Notes: a model not told the origin generated them from the sequence alone. Counted from the first letter of the stretch, positions 1 to 13,074 are shown. The stretch is 64,000 nucleotides of DNA from Lineus longissimus (GCF_910592395.1 NC_088308.1:28783501-28847500), one strand, 5' to 3'. Numbers and translations are program-made.

Positions 1-1434
1 ACCCAGTCTTCACATAACCGCCACATGACGTGTGAAATCACTGGTAGGCCTTGCTGTATCGGTATCCATGGGCGATGTCAGATCACAACCAGGGAGCATT
101 GTGAGTTCATGCGGGGATATTTCCATGAAGAAGCATTCTTATGTTCTCAGGTAAGGTGTTAATTGCTTGTTGTGGGTAGAGTTCTGGTCACGAAATCAAT
201 GTCAGTGCAATATCTTTGTCAGCAAATCTTTGCAGGGAGTAGAAAACAGTTACAGACTTCATTTTAACTTTATACTGATGCCTAAGGGATATGTGTAACA
301 ACCTGGTCCGTCCCTTATTACTACCTCTACCAGGCCACTTTCCCTTGTTTTGCAGGTGAACTGTATGCATGAGATTTGTGGAATGATTCCATTTGCTAAA
401 GTTCCAAATCCTGATCAGATCTACCGATTGTGGATATCTCTCTTTTTACATGCTGGGTAAGTAAAACTCACCTGAAGTGGCCAAGTGCCTTGGTTTCTAC
501 AGCAGGGTTTCTGGTTAGTTGACGAATGGATTTTAGTATTGACCATTAAAGGGAGTTTGAATTAAAAAAAAAAACTGTTCATTAAGACGTGAACAGATGT
601 TGAGTTATTAGTAGAATGATGCATCAAATCCACTTCTTTTCCAGGCTCTTCCATCTAGTAGTTACATTCCTGCTGCAGTTTTTCATCATGAGAGATTTGG
701 AGAAGATGGTGGGGCCTGTGCGATTATGTCTCATCTATATGGGTGCTGGTATCGCAGGGAATCTGGGCAGCGCTATATTCTTGCCATACCAAGTTGAGGT
801 GAGCACTGTTCTATCTGCAGAGAAGTGGGAGTGCCCTTTGATTTGTTGACATAACTTTTTAGAATTGCACAAGTGACCTTTCATCGGGTCGTGTCTATGA
901 CCCCCCCCCCTTGTCTTATCTACATGTAGATATTCTTCCTGACAGTTGCCACCTATGAGCATCATTATGAAAGTCTTAGTCCTGATTTCAATTCCTCTTC
1001 AGGCTGGACCAGCTGGATCCCAGTTCGGCATTCTTGCATGTCTATTCGGTGAATACATCCAAAACTGGGGCCGCTTCAAGAAGCCTTGGATTGGCATGCT
1101 GAAGATGTTAGCTGGTGTACTCCTCCTCTTCATCATTGGGCTGCTGCCGTGGATTGATAACTATGCCCATTTATTCGGGATGCTGTTTGGTCTCCTACTC
1201 TCGTTTATCTTCCTGCCGTATATCACGTTTGGTAAGAGAGACAAGCGTCGTCGCATCATCACTCTGGTCGTCTGCTCCATCTCGGTGGTGGCTCTCTTCG
1301 TCATGCTCATCTTGCTCTTCTACGTCACTCCAATCTATCAATGTCCGTATTGTAAATATTTCAACTGTGTCCCGATCACACCCAAGTTCTGTGACAGCAT
1401 GGACGTTGATATCCGCAGATCAGAATACTTGTAG
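1..1434 (+). CDS. RHBDF: Inactive rhomboid (iRhom/RHBDF), 3' four exons, partial
   Basis: This is the C-terminal part of an iRhom, a catalytically dead rhomboid that in animals escorts ADAM17 and EGF-family ligands through the ER and Golgi. Coding exons are 1-150 (gene continues upstream of the window), 356-456, 645-798 and 1003-1434, with the stop at 1432-1434. The first exon carries the cysteine-rich luminal iRhom homology domain ([18 protein letters not shown], then a C-S-Q end). The later exons carry the rhomboid membrane core: LFLHAG, then [11 protein letters not shown], then [16 protein letters not shown], then [12 protein letters not shown]. Active rhomboids have the nucleophile motif GxSG; here it reads GPAG, so the catalytic serine is absent, as expected for iRhoms, while the helix-6 histidine (YAHLFG) is kept. 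A last hydrophobic segment is followed by a short cysteine-bearing tail. I cannot tell RHBDF1 from RHBDF2; invertebrates often have one. Confidence 0.93.
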
Positions 1435-1658
1435 AGATACATGTATGTGTATGATCAGAATACTTGTAGAGATATGTGTATGATCAGAATACTTGTAGAG
1501 ATATGTGTATGATCAGCATACTTGTAGAGATACATGTATGATCAGAATACTTGTAGAGATATGTGTATGATCAGAATACTTGTAGAGATACATGTGTGAT
1601 CAGAATACTTGTAGAGGTATGTGTGATCAGAATACTTGTAGGGATACATATATGATCA
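1418..1658 (+). repeat. 29-bp minisatellite over the iRhom stop codon and 3' UTR
   Basis: About eight copies of a 29-bp unit built around cagaatacttgtagagata start at 1421, 1456, 1485, 1514, 1543, 1572, 1601 and 1628. The first copy encodes the last residues (SEYL) and the stop codon, so the array grew out of, or into, the end of the reading frame. Later copies vary by a few bases and indels. Confidence 0.9.
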
Positions 1659-4311
1659 TGTGAATTGTTTTCAAACCTTCATGGCAACTTGCTTTCCACT
1701 TGGCGATTTGAGAACCAAGTACATGTACAGTGTCACTTATTTTTGTCCAACTTTCAGACCCTGTAACACTGAAGTGACATTCTCTCTGCTTCTCACTAGT
1801 TTTGTTAAGTATTTTCAAAATCTATCTTGAAGAACCATCACATGTATTTTGGTATAGTTATTTTTCTATCAGATTATATTTGGAATGAATCGAAGAAGAA
1901 TTTATCAGCACAAAACTTTCACAATTTACAGTCAATAGAAGAAATTTCTCTTTTTGCCTTGCTTTCAATTCATCGTGGCCATGTGACGGCCGTCGAAAAC
2001 CGGACTAAACTTGCCGACACCTTCCAGTGATGCATAGACTGAGTGCACATACATCGATTATGGGAATAGCAAAGGTAACAATTTGGCAGTTATTATGCAG
2101 GTTTTTGTTGTAATTGCACTGTTCTGTCCTGGCCGTGTATATGGACAGGGGTAGCATGTAGAACTGTAGCCTGTCTTATCCATGTGTGTGAAATGTGCTG
2201 ATAATACCAAAAGTGTAAAGAAACTAAGTGGACCAACTACGTCTAATGCCTGGCAATGTCTTTCACTGTTTTATCTCTGTACGTGGTGTAAATGAATGTG
2301 ATACTTCCTTGTTCAAGAGAAACGTATTTTATCATATGGGAAGCCATGCACAGTATCAAGTGTTGATTTTAATCCATACACAACTTATCCTACGTGTACT
2401 TGTGTGTCTGTGTCCACTTCACAAACTATAAAAGTTATGGCCAAACCATAATTAACCCAAAGATTTGTTGAAGGGAAGTTATGCATATCCACTAAGGGCA
2501 TTTGTCTCCATGTCAATAGCTATCGGCATATTTGCCTGTAAATGTTTTCAGAATCATGTTAATTGATTACGTTTTATTCCACACTCAAAGTAAAAAGTGC
2601 CTTGAGGAAATTGAAAATAGTATTACCCGTATTTTGTACTGGTATTTTCACATGTAAAGGTAGATTAAGTTGCTTATGGAATGTAGATGATTGCTTCATG
2701 GTTTTATCAGTTCATGATCAATTCAAGGCTTGAGATGTTTTCTCCCGAAAATTCTGTGGAGAAAACTCGTCAAACGACAGCTAATTTTCATTCATTTCGG
2801 TTGTATAGGTTTTGGAGTGGTGTGCCAGTTTGAATACACTACATGTATGTATCATATATGCATTTTTCAAAATTTTTGGGGGTAGTTTTCTACCCAGCTA
2901 GCTGCACAAAGGAAAAGCTATGCCATATGTGTATTAATTGCTTTTAGTGCTATATTCTTCATATTCTAGAACTGCTGCTTTCATATATGCAATGTTGGTA
3001 TAAATTCTGTTGATACGTGTACATGTACATGTACACATACATGTAGGTACAGTCTATGCTATCTTAAGATTCGTTATCAAAGTTGATCCTGCTATTAAAA
3101 TCCAACTTGGTTGGGAGGATCATCAGTATTGACCTAATTATCAAGTGTCATGTGATGTGATATGACGAGGTCCACCTTTCTTTTGGATATTGCACTAGTC
3201 TTCTCTTAGAGGTCATCTCTGTTGACATATTGACATCTTTTTATTGTACGTGTATTGCTTTAGCTTTGCAAGTATCCAATGACATGATTGAGGTGGAGGA
3301 TCACAGGAAGTTTAGTTCATAAGGCATTAGTTCGAGTGGGATGGATTTGAACGTAGGTACGTACATGTATAGTCATTTTTTAAACAATTTTGTGCATTGT
3401 ACTTCAGGATGTTTTTATTGAGGACAGCTGAGGATAAGTGCCTGAATTACATAGATGTACATGTAGGTCAGTCGAAATCAAATTGATCAGTTTGGAGATG
3501 GACTCTAGCATATATGTGTCCCAGTATCGTCGAGTCATAGAAGGTGACAATCACTGTGGGTACGTCCGAGTGACTGAGGTGACTTTCTGTGATCAGGTGG
3601 ATCACATTGTATCAGTTCCGGGTATTACATTTTATGATATCATGAGGCTTTTTTTATTAATTTTTATGATTATTTATAAATGAAGAATTGCCTCCAAATA
3701 CAAACACTAATCGACAGTATTTCTATGGTAGCTTTGCTTTTGTGTTTTTAAGAAACCACCGAAATGTTATTTTAGACCATTCATGTAGATATTCTAATTG
3801 TTTCTGAAAGCGCAGGGAGTACATTTGAACAGCTTGTATTTTTCTAGATTCTTGCTTGGTAAATGGAGATTTATATCAATATGTTCAATAAACGTTTGCC
3901 ATTGTAATTCGATCATATTGTTGGTTGATTCTTCCATGCCCAATGCAGACATACTTGTAGACACTTGGACTGTGAGCTATAAATTGGTAAAATATCTAGA
4001 TGCCTTGTTTGATCCGAGCCCTTTCCCATCCTGCACAACATGTCTGATGTGATTATGGCTGTGGATCAGGTGTCACCACTAGAAACAGACCCATGTCGAC
4101 TTCATTCCAAAGACCAGCGAGTATCACCAGTGGTAATGAGGCAAGGCCCTCATACATGTACCCAAGGTTGGAAGTGGTATCTTTTGATGTCCTCGCGGGG
4201 GAGTCTCACTGGAACTATGAGCATGGTGGTCAGTTGACGTATACATGTAAATGCCATCAAGCAGGCAACTGGATACGCAGGCTTTCTGGGGGGTGCCCCT
4301 CGCCAGGATAT
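1659..4311. other. iRhom 3' UTR and/or intergenic, no gene seen
   Basis: No convincing coding exon lies here. The stretch is AT-rich, has many ACATGTAC words (for example 3018-3050) and ends in the tail-to-tail gap between iRhom and SAR1. An AATAAA at 3887-3892 could be a distal iRhom poly(A) signal, but nothing proves it. Confidence 0.5.
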
Positions 4312-4495
4312 GATGTCCCTTCACATTTGGAGACAAGGACAAGATGTCCCTTCACATTTGGAGACAGGGACAAGATGTCCCTTCACATTTGGAGACAAGG
4401 ACAAGATGTCCCTTCACATTTGGAGACAAGGACAAGATGTCCCTTCACATTTGGAGACAAGGACAAGATGTCCCTTCACATTTGGAGACAGGGTG
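4312..4495. repeat. 31-bp minisatellite, six copies
   Basis: The unit gatgtcccttcacatttgga plus gacaaggacaa repeats at 4312, 4343, 4374, 4405, 4436 and 4467 with almost no change. Because 31 is not a multiple of three, the same peptide words appear in all three plus frames, which explains several long overlapping open frames here. They are not genes. Confidence 0.93.
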
Positions 4496-7400
4496 TCAAT
4501 TGTGTATTTCATCTCGAGGACAGGCCCTGTGGCTCCTGCAGTGCCATAGACAAAGATGTGTGTGATGTTCAGATCCATGGAGAGCAGCCAAGCTGCAGAA
4601 CTTGGATGGTCCACTTCATACATTGTAAATCTTACATGTATTGACTTGGCACTGCCAATACCAGTGAAACTCATCAATTGGTTGGGTGAACAGAGTTGTT
4701 ACTTTGTCCTAGAATGAGACAATGAGAAGGAAACAAGATTTAACAAACTTTTATTTTTTATTTGTCTTGTATGATTGTTAACTGAATAACCAATTAGAAA
4801 GCTACTGGCTATTCATCAAGATATCTTAGGTTTTGTTTTGACCAACAGTACATACATGTACCATCGGTTGCTCTGTATAACATGAGGCAACGTCTCAGGG
4901 GAGGGGCTGACACATACATGTATTGCACATGTGTAGATTTCCCACTGAAGGTGGTTTGTCTACATGCAGTGGTTCTACTACAAGAACTGCAACACTGGAA
5001 GAAACCAATCTCCAGAGACCATTCCTCATCTTACCCTTATCATTAGATACAATTACATATAGGTACTGCAATGACCACAGAATATACAAGACTGCTCTCT
5101 CTACTTCCAGCAATAAATTAGTCTAATAGTTCACAACGGAGCAATGCATTACATCACAAACTGAAAAAAATTGGAGGAGTGAAGAACTAAAGAGAGCAGT
5201 TCTTGCTGCAATGATAACAGTACCTTTAAACCTGAAGGAATAAGGAGAAACTCCGTCAACTCCATGAGAATTGCAACCTTTCTCCATTGACACACCTCCA
5301 TTATTCCCTCAAGGCAACAAGAGACTTTACAATAAGCTCATTATGTAAAAATACACGTGTTATGATAAATTATTGGATGACCTAAAAGCATTTTTATTGA
5401 CAACAGAGATGCCACCCTCTCACAGTGTTAGCAAGTCACAACGCTCACATCACTGCTACACAAAATACCCAACATAATCTGAGGATCACATTTGGAGATG
5501 GCATTGTTTATTGTTTTTTCTAAGGGAAATAACAAATGTGATTTAGATGTGAAGCAGTGATTGTGAGCGTAGTGACAAGAATATTAGAGGCAAACACACA
5601 TGGATTCTGTTAGAGGAGAGTGTTAAGGAAGCCACATGCAAACTCTCTCAAGTCACCAGCCCTATGAAGCAGCAATTTAGTTTATGTACAACAAATTTTT
5701 TAAACTACCTACAATAAGGGCCAGACTTCACACGAATGGTCAAATGCATTAATCGATTTGAAAACTTGCACTCCCCAAAGATAATGGAATGATCAGAGCC
5801 CCTGCTCAATTGACCACTCCAGTGCCAGCCAAAGGAAAGATTTGGTGCTATGTGGCAGCATCGTTTAGTTTGACCACAGAGAAGAATCATGTTTGGAATA
5901 GTACATAATGTCTTATAGAGTCCAGGGCTGTTGGCTACATTCTCAGAACATGAAAATGAAAACATTTTGATCATCTTTCACAATCTGCATGCAAATTTGT
6001 ATGATTTCCCAAACTAAGTTGATTTTCTTAAAATGTTATCATGCCAAAACCTGGTCTAGCCTTCCTAAGAGGAATGGGACTGTGGGCAGGTGACCTAGAA
6101 ATCTACACTAAATAACATGGAACTACAACTATTTTTGATTCAACCAGGTCTTCAGTCACCTCGATGAATTAGGATGCAACTTTTTCCATCAGAGCTATCA
6201 ATGACAACACATTTCAAGATGATAATGATGACGAGTCAAGGTGCTCATCGACTTAATTGGGAAATGATTCTTTTAACAAATAAACTGCTTCTGATAGATA
6301 CCAACATGTACAATGGCTCTGAATCTCAGAAAGACTGCTCCCTCCCATTTTATCAACTGTCAAGAATCACCTGGCTGTGAAGACAGGTGGACTGGTTGTT
6401 TGGCAGAATGTATCATAGTCATCACAGAATGCATCTATTCTAAACAAGGACATTGGACTGATTTCTCAACTGTACCTTTGACATCTTTGACTGAACCATG
6501 TCTGTTTTGCCCGGACATGCAACATCCACTAGTCTCATCAAATGTGAGACATCAAGCCATCACTGGGACTTGAGAGAAATCATCACAGAATCACAAAGAA
6601 GCCGACTGTCATGTCATACTTCTCGTAGATCAAGTTAACTTCTTCAATGTAGAAAGTGACACTGCTGACAAACACAGAAGCAGGATGAAGAAACCATCTT
6701 CCAATAAACTATTACAGAACAATCCATAAAAAACACACAACAAACTGGCATAAATGGATTGATGACGGTAAAAATGGCATAAAGGGAGACTTCCAAATTA
6801 TTAGCAGATTTAAAGATGGTTGCACCCAGGAACACATCTGCCAAGTCTGAGGACCAATCTGTACAGTGGGCAGTATGCAGTGTGCCTGATAACAGCACAA
6901 GACACTACAGTGGAGCTCAAGGCTGCCTCTGGAATATCATGGTGAGAAATCACTCTTCTATTCCATGGAATAAAACCAGTACGGCCATAATGGATAATTT
7001 GCACCAAGGCTCAAGATAACATAGTACATGTACAAAACATGTACACTGCATAGCAAATTGAATTCAACCCCGTTTACCCCCATTCAATTCCAAATCTCTG
7101 ATCATCTAATTAGAGTAGAACACATGAATGTAAGTCATGATTGGTTTAGACAGGATTATTTTGAGCCTTGTAGCAGTATTGACCATTGTTTCCACAAGGA
7201 CTGAATAGATTAAAATAAGTGTCCTTGTCGTGGGGACCCTTCAGATACATTATAGATAGGGTTGGTAATGTTTGTTTAGCAGTGCCAGTGTTAAAGAGCA
7301 AACTACATTTCATACACTTAGAGAAGCCATCTGCAGTCGTTTAAAGAGGAGAAGACCCTGTAATGTTCTCCTATCGGACAGTACTCCATTACTGTCTCCA

Positions 7401-7741
7401 GCTATGAACCGATTCCCTTGTAGTTGGCGGAGTCCTCATAATAAAGGTAACACCCATCAGATGATGAATGAATCAAGTTAGAAGAGGGAAACTTGGCCCG
7501 TCTAGGAGCATCCATTCATCAGATCTTCCCAGAACACAGGTGTGATCCATCAAAACAAACAAGTCAGCACAATCTGATTCAGACAATGTCAAGTGGAATC
7601 CCCTTCGTCCAAACCAGACAAGTGGACATAATCCATTCTCACACATGTAAACTGAATACCCTCCCTCGTAAAATAATGTAACCAGAATATTTCTACCAAT
7701 CATATCCTCTGAGAGTTTGAGTTGTCCTAGATTCTCGCTCA
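4496..7741. other. Probable SAR1 3' UTR and intergenic, no gene seen
   Basis: Only short random open frames occur. On the minus strand, reverse AATAAA words (tttatt in the plus strand) near 4745, 5392 and 5508 could end SAR1 transcripts, since SAR1 is transcribed toward this gap. None can be chosen from sequence alone. Confidence 0.45.
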
Positions 7742-10700
7742 TCAGTCTATGTACTGTGCCAACCAACGGAATCCTTCACCATAACCCTGGCGTTTTAGAA
7801 CACTACACATAAACAGTTCTATGGGACGCGTATTTAATTCTTCTCTTTTAACTGTGCCCTGAAAATTAAGACAAGAAATAGTTAAGAATTAATTCTCAGC
7901 AATAACAATGGTCAAATACAATTTCTTTGAGGGATTATGGGGGCTTCCATTCTATATTCTGAGCCACATGTCTGAACCTTAGGACTGAGAAGGACAAGGA
8001 ATATGACTTGCTCCGATTCATCCAGAGATTCAAATGTGAGTTCTTCCCAAAACTGTATCCAACTGGCCTACGGCATCATAAACCTGCATAAGTCAACAGA
8101 GGTCTGGCTTATACTGGCCTATCAATGTCTGGCTAATGGTTTCAATTCTTACCTTCCCACTCAATAACGGATATAATTCAAAATATTGCTTAATCTGATC
8201 TTCACTAGCAGCTTTGTCGATCAAATCTATCTTGTTTCCAAGGATTAGAATAGGTGCAGTTGCCACCTCCTCATCAGCGATTAAACTCTGAAACAGAATA
8301 GTTGAATAAATTAAATTCAGTAGAAGTCTCACATGAATGCACCTGAGCTAGCAACCTTTGGTCTTCAATGAAGGTTTCAGCAGACATTCTCAAGAGGCCA
8401 GGAGATCAATTGCTAAGCCCTATTGACAGTGACAGCAAATCAATGCAGTATTTACATATTCGACTGAGAAAAGTGCGGAGTGTCATTTCACGGGAGAGAG
8501 CTCACCTTTAGTTCAGCTTTCGCCTCTGGGAATCGCTCATGATCACACACATCCACCAAGAACACAATACCATCAACAGCTGGGAAGTACTGCTTCCACA
8601 CTCGCCGTGCTGCAAATTGAAGTAGAGTAGTTGTTTTTTAATGCCCCAAGATGACACTTTGGAATGGCCTGTGGACTCGGCTGGACAAGTAATTGAAGCC
8701 AAGCAGCTCGGGTATCAATCTTTAACAACTTGCTTCTTTCCTACATGGGAAATGGGCAGTGGTTGAAACATCACAGAAATGGCCCATCATCTCAGCACAG
8801 CAGAGAGATAAATGAGAACCCACCAAATAATAGTATGCTGATGTAAGAGACCGACACACACTAGTCAATCTTACCTTGTCTGTGTCCACCAAGGTCAAAT
8901 GTGGTGAATTTTATACCACCCAGAGACAACTCTTCTGAGGCTGAAACAAATACAACAATAGCTTCTATAATAATGTGTTACTCGGAACATATTTTTAACA
9001 TAACTTCAATCGAAACATACAATAACAGAAAGAAATTGTGAGTATACCACAAGATACTGGAATGCCTCGTCTGCCACACAGTCACAGTTCTCCATGTTAG
9101 AACATGTTACATTACACCAATCAGCAGAACAATTCATGAATCAAGTGTAAGCCTCAATCATATGATTCACCTGTTGTCTGTTCAATCACACTTGACCAGG
9201 CTCATCTATTACAATGACAATACATAGTCAGCATTTCCATGCAGCTATTTCATGGAAGTGGCACATACAGCTGTCAACAGGTGCCCTAATAGCTGTGTGT
9301 GCATTAGGTGTACTTCCAAGCACAGCCTGAGCAAGCCAAGCCAAATAGTGTATAACCACTGCAACGCAAGCTTCAATTTCTCATGCAGACCCAATGTCAC
9401 GAATTATGAAAATAAGCATTTTTTGTCAATACCTTGCCATGCTTGCTTTTCGAATGTGCTTTCCTATTCCAAGCATGCTCTCGGAATGTGCTCTCCAATT
9501 CCATGCAAGCTCCAGGATTCATGTACTTTCCAAAGTTTTCTGAGCCCATCAAGGAGTGTAAGACACAGACGTTGATAAAACACAGCCACCAGTGACACCA
9601 GCAGTGCATGTTTTCAATGAACAAGCACTGCAAATCCTTTCTCTGGCATGTCTGGTTTCAAGTTTAAAACAGCACAACTTCCCAACATATTAAACTCAAA
9701 GCGTTCATAATAACAAAGCTTACTTGGATGTAATGTGGGTACATGCTGTGCCATCCTGTCATCTTTGAGCATATGTAATAAGGTTGTCTTTCCAGCATTG
9801 TCTAAACCGAGGAAGAGGAGCCGACCAGACTTCTTCCATAACCCTTCAAAGAGAGAAACATGCAAAGTATGGTTAGTGGCGGGTAAAGCCAGGCATACAC
9901 GATGCAGCTCTACTATCGCAACTGCAATCATGCCATTGCCAGGTGCTTGTGTTCTTGTCAAGAGATTGGCCTGAAATGAAGTGCAAAGACAGAAAGGAAG
10001 AAGAAAAGATTTCATGGAGTTGGCCAGGCTGATCATTGACTGTGCTCCATTCTATCACCAATCTCCACTGTTCATGCTCATGAGTTGGCCAGGCTGATCA
10101 TTAACTGTGCTCCATTCTATCACCAATCTCCACTGTTCATGCTCATGAGTTGGCCAGGCTGATCATTAACTGTGCTCCATTCTATCACCAATCTCCACCG
10201 TTCATGCTCATAAGCTGGCCAGGCTGATCATTAACTGTGCTCCATTCTATCACCAATCTCCACTGTTCATGCTCATGAGTTGGCCAGGCTGATCATTAAC
10301 TGTGCTCCATTCTATCACCAATCTCCACCGTTCATGCTCATGAGTTGGCCAGGCTGATCATTAACTGTGCTCCATTCTATCACCAATCTCCACTGTTCAT
10401 GCTCATGAGTTGGCCAGGCTGATCATTGACTGTGCTCCATTCTATCACCAATCTCCACTGTTCATGCTCATGAGTTGGCCAGGCTGATCATTAACTGTGC
10501 TCCATTCTATCACCAATCTCCACTGTTCATGCTCATGAGTTGGCCAGGCTGATCATTGACTGTGCTCCATTCTATCACCAATCTCCACTGTTCATGCTCA
10601 TGTTGCTTAGAAAACTACCAAATTGATCTTTCAGCCGAACTACAAGTTGGGAAGCAACATCATTTCCAACATCAGGCTTCCCAACCTTGGCTGAAACACA

Positions 10701-11545
10701 GCATTGCAAGCCATGCAAAGGCAGGCTGATGCCATGGCTATCATAGGCAAACAACTGTGTTTATCACGCAGAGACAACCTGCACTTACTGGGATGAAGGG
10801 TTGGCTGTGGCTGAGTGAGGTGACCTGCTTTCAGGACACTCAGCATTGTGGTCTTGCCTGCGTTATCAAGACCAAGGAAGATCAGTTTGCCATTTTTCCT
10901 ACCAAAGCCTTAGAAAACAAAATAAAAGTTTCAACAAAACTCATTCCTTCTAATTCTACACTTATTCAAGTTGAGTTTGCTTGAGACAATGTTATACCTT
11001 GGCTTTAAGACTTTCTCAATTTCTAACATGTCCGAGGAAAGCCTCGGGCGACTGATAGGAGGACAGCTTGTTCTTCTCAATGCATGTGTGATGATAATTC
11101 CATAGCTCTGTCCAACTGTTGAACGAGTGATGGCTTTAGTTCAGACATGTGTGCAATGAACACTTTCAGTTGACAAACATTAGATAAAGTGCGCCAAGTC
11201 ATGATCCGACTTGTAATCACATGGACTAGGTCAAAGATGAAACAATGTGAGTATTAATAATTAAGGCCTACTCTCCATGTCAAGTCAATACAACAGCAGT
11301 GTAATTCAGACTTACTACTACATGTATCAATGATTTCACAAAGGCCTTATTTAATTTCATCGATTCTTTGTGGTGCAGAGCATATTTCAAAATAACATCA
11401 GCTCTCTGAAGGGCATCAGGAGGCGTAAAAATCACTGCCCTAAAACCACAAGCAGCACTTCAATATTCAATGAATGATGCCAAGAAGGTGAGCTCTTACC
11501 TAACCAACTGAGAGAATCAGTGACCCATTTCCATAAGAATGACAT
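7742..11545 (-). CDS. SAR1: Small GTPase SAR1 (COPII coat initiator)
   Basis: SAR1 is the Arf-family GTPase that inserts an N-terminal amphipathic helix into ER membrane and recruits Sec23/24 and Sec13/31. Minus-strand exons: 11500-11545 (ATG at 11543-11545), then either 10789-10908 (exon 2B) or 9724-9843 (exon 2A), 8875-8940, 8506-8609, 8153-8287 and 7742-7858 (stop 7742-7744). With one exon 2 the lengths sum to 588 nt, 195 residues, close to the usual 198. Visible with exon 2A: Trp-rich helix [16 protein letters not shown]-loop GLDNAGKT (28-35), switch I PTLHPT (51-56), DLGGH with catalytic H75, NKID (130-133), [15 protein letters not shown] and the terminal YID. Orientation is tail-to-tail with iRhom and head-to-head with MRPS24. 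A 5' untranslated exon may end at 13075, where the minus strand has a good donor (TTC|GTAAGTG). Confidence 0.95.
9724..9843 (-). other. SAR1: SAR1 alternative P-loop exon 2A (canonical form)
   Basis: This 120-nt exon completes codon 16 and encodes residues 17-55. It reads [18 protein letters not shown], then [17 protein letters not shown], then PTLHP. It is flanked by a pyrimidine-rich acceptor with a CTAAC-like branch site and a GTAAGC donor. The helix-alpha1 end ([14 protein letters not shown]) matches the standard animal SAR1 sequence best, so this is probably the ancestral form. It is the exon proximal to the common 3' exons. Confidence 0.92.
10017..10601. repeat. 65-bp minisatellite, nine copies, between SAR1 exons 2B and 2A
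   Basis: Nine near-identical 65-bp units start at 10017 and every 65 bp to 10537. The unit contains gagttggccaggctgatcat and ccattctatcaccaatctcc. Copies differ by single bases (gactg/aactg, actgt/accgt). On the minus strand, which is the transcribed strand of SAR1, the array lies in the intron that separates the two alternative exons. Confidence 0.95.
10789..10908 (-). other. SAR1: SAR1 alternative P-loop exon 2B (divergent form)
   Basis: A second 120-nt exon with the same entry and exit phases as 2A reads [18 protein letters not shown], then [17 protein letters not shown], then PTLHP. Its acceptor is CTAAG after a T-rich tract and its donor is GTAAGTG. The nucleotide-binding residues and the PTLHP of switch I are intact; 16 of the 39 whole codons specify different residues from 2A, mainly before the P-loop and at the end of helix alpha1. 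No stop or frameshift is present, so it does not look like a decayed copy. Confidence 0.88.
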
Positions 11546-13074
11546 TGCTTTGGTGGCAGGCTGTTCAACTATCTGAAAAGAGAAAAATAAGAGGTAAACA
11601 CTTACAGTTTGAACTCGACCAGGGCTGTCACTGGAGAAGTGAAAAGAAACCCATTTGAAGAACAGCTGGAGAATTGATCATTGATCCTCCTTATGAACCT
11701 TTCTCTGGGCCTTGCAGTGAGAACCCAAAGCACACATAAGTACATAATATACGACTGGATGTGAAAGTGCTATCATTTCCTTCCAATCATGCACAAGTAT
11801 TTATAATTGGCAGGGGCCTGATGACGGGCAGCAGCAAATGTATTATGCAATGTGCACACAAGCTATGATTACCTTTTTGTAATATGTGGGTTCTTTGTCG
11901 TGAAGCACTGTCACACTCATAATGATCAGTTAACAAAGTAATCCAACAACTTATAACATGCAGATTAATACGCAAGCACAGGCCAGTCATATATTCCACT
12001 TCACAATGATTCACTTCTGACAAGTGACACTGTCCAGTCAAGAGTTGAGTCCCGAATGACGGTCAAATCAAAGTGCAAAATCTTATGGAAGACCACCAAC
12101 AATGAGCGATCATTGGTGTTCTAATCATGTCAAAGTCCAAAGGTTTCCTGAGATTTCTTCACAATGAGGTCAATATTGACATCTTGATGTCATTAGTGAT
12201 GTTGACAGAATGCCAGGATTCAATTACAAGAGGTCAATTTGTTGATGGACTTTACAATTCTTAACCTGCCGATCTCCCGCTTAATGACGTTTTTTTATCC
12301 TGCATGCACCAATAAACTACATTTTGATAATAATAATATTATATACCATATTTTAAAGTGCTTCAATCCACGTAAAAACATGCTCTGAAGCACTGTAGAT
12401 TATGTAAGAAATAGGCCTACAAAATATGATTAAAATAAATGTCCAAGAGAAAAGTTTGTTTAAAAAAATAGACAGGGGTTATTTACACGACTGCCGTGGA
12501 CTGAACAGCGTAAATGACCTTGCGTCCACAACATTCTGAACTGTTTGAAAAGATACGTCTTAAGTGCTCACGTCTTAAGTGCTCGCCGCCAAATAAGGCC
12601 CCAAGCTCACCGATTGTTCGAAGCTCAGATCACAGATGGGAGTGAATTCCAAAGCGTTGGCCCAGACACCCTGCTGAAGGACTATCATCGACATCATATC
12701 TTGGATCTTGGCACAATTAATTCGTTTTTAGTACTGACCGTTTTTAGCACACACGCCACACGGCACTCAGACTTGAGTCTACATCACTCCACCAGTCCAG
12801 TGGCCTAGGGCAGGTAGTGATGCGGTTCACACGGCGTTCGGGGAAACACGAATTGGATTGTCGTGTGTATAAACCAGTACATGGAGTACATTGCAAGGTA
12901 CAATGTGTGCACTGAGTGATAGGTAGCTTGGCCGTGCATGTGTGCAATGCATGTCAGCGATAGAAAAATATGGAAGGGAATTTTGCAAGATACGTGTCAC
13001 TTTATTTCAGTGAAAGTACCATTTGAAATTGATGGAAACGATGAAAAACAGTATTTGACATAAAATACACTTAC
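11546..13074. other. SAR1 first intron (inferred), no coding exon seen
   Basis: An acceptor (CTTTTCAG) sits just upstream of the SAR1 coding start on the minus strand, so the ATG exon is preceded by an intron. This stretch would be that intron if the 5' exon ends at 13075. I see no coding exon in it. Confidence 0.5.

Noticed and set aside
4093-4644. 183-codon plus-strand open frame
   Set aside because: Created by the six-copy 31-bp minisatellite, which is open in all frames.
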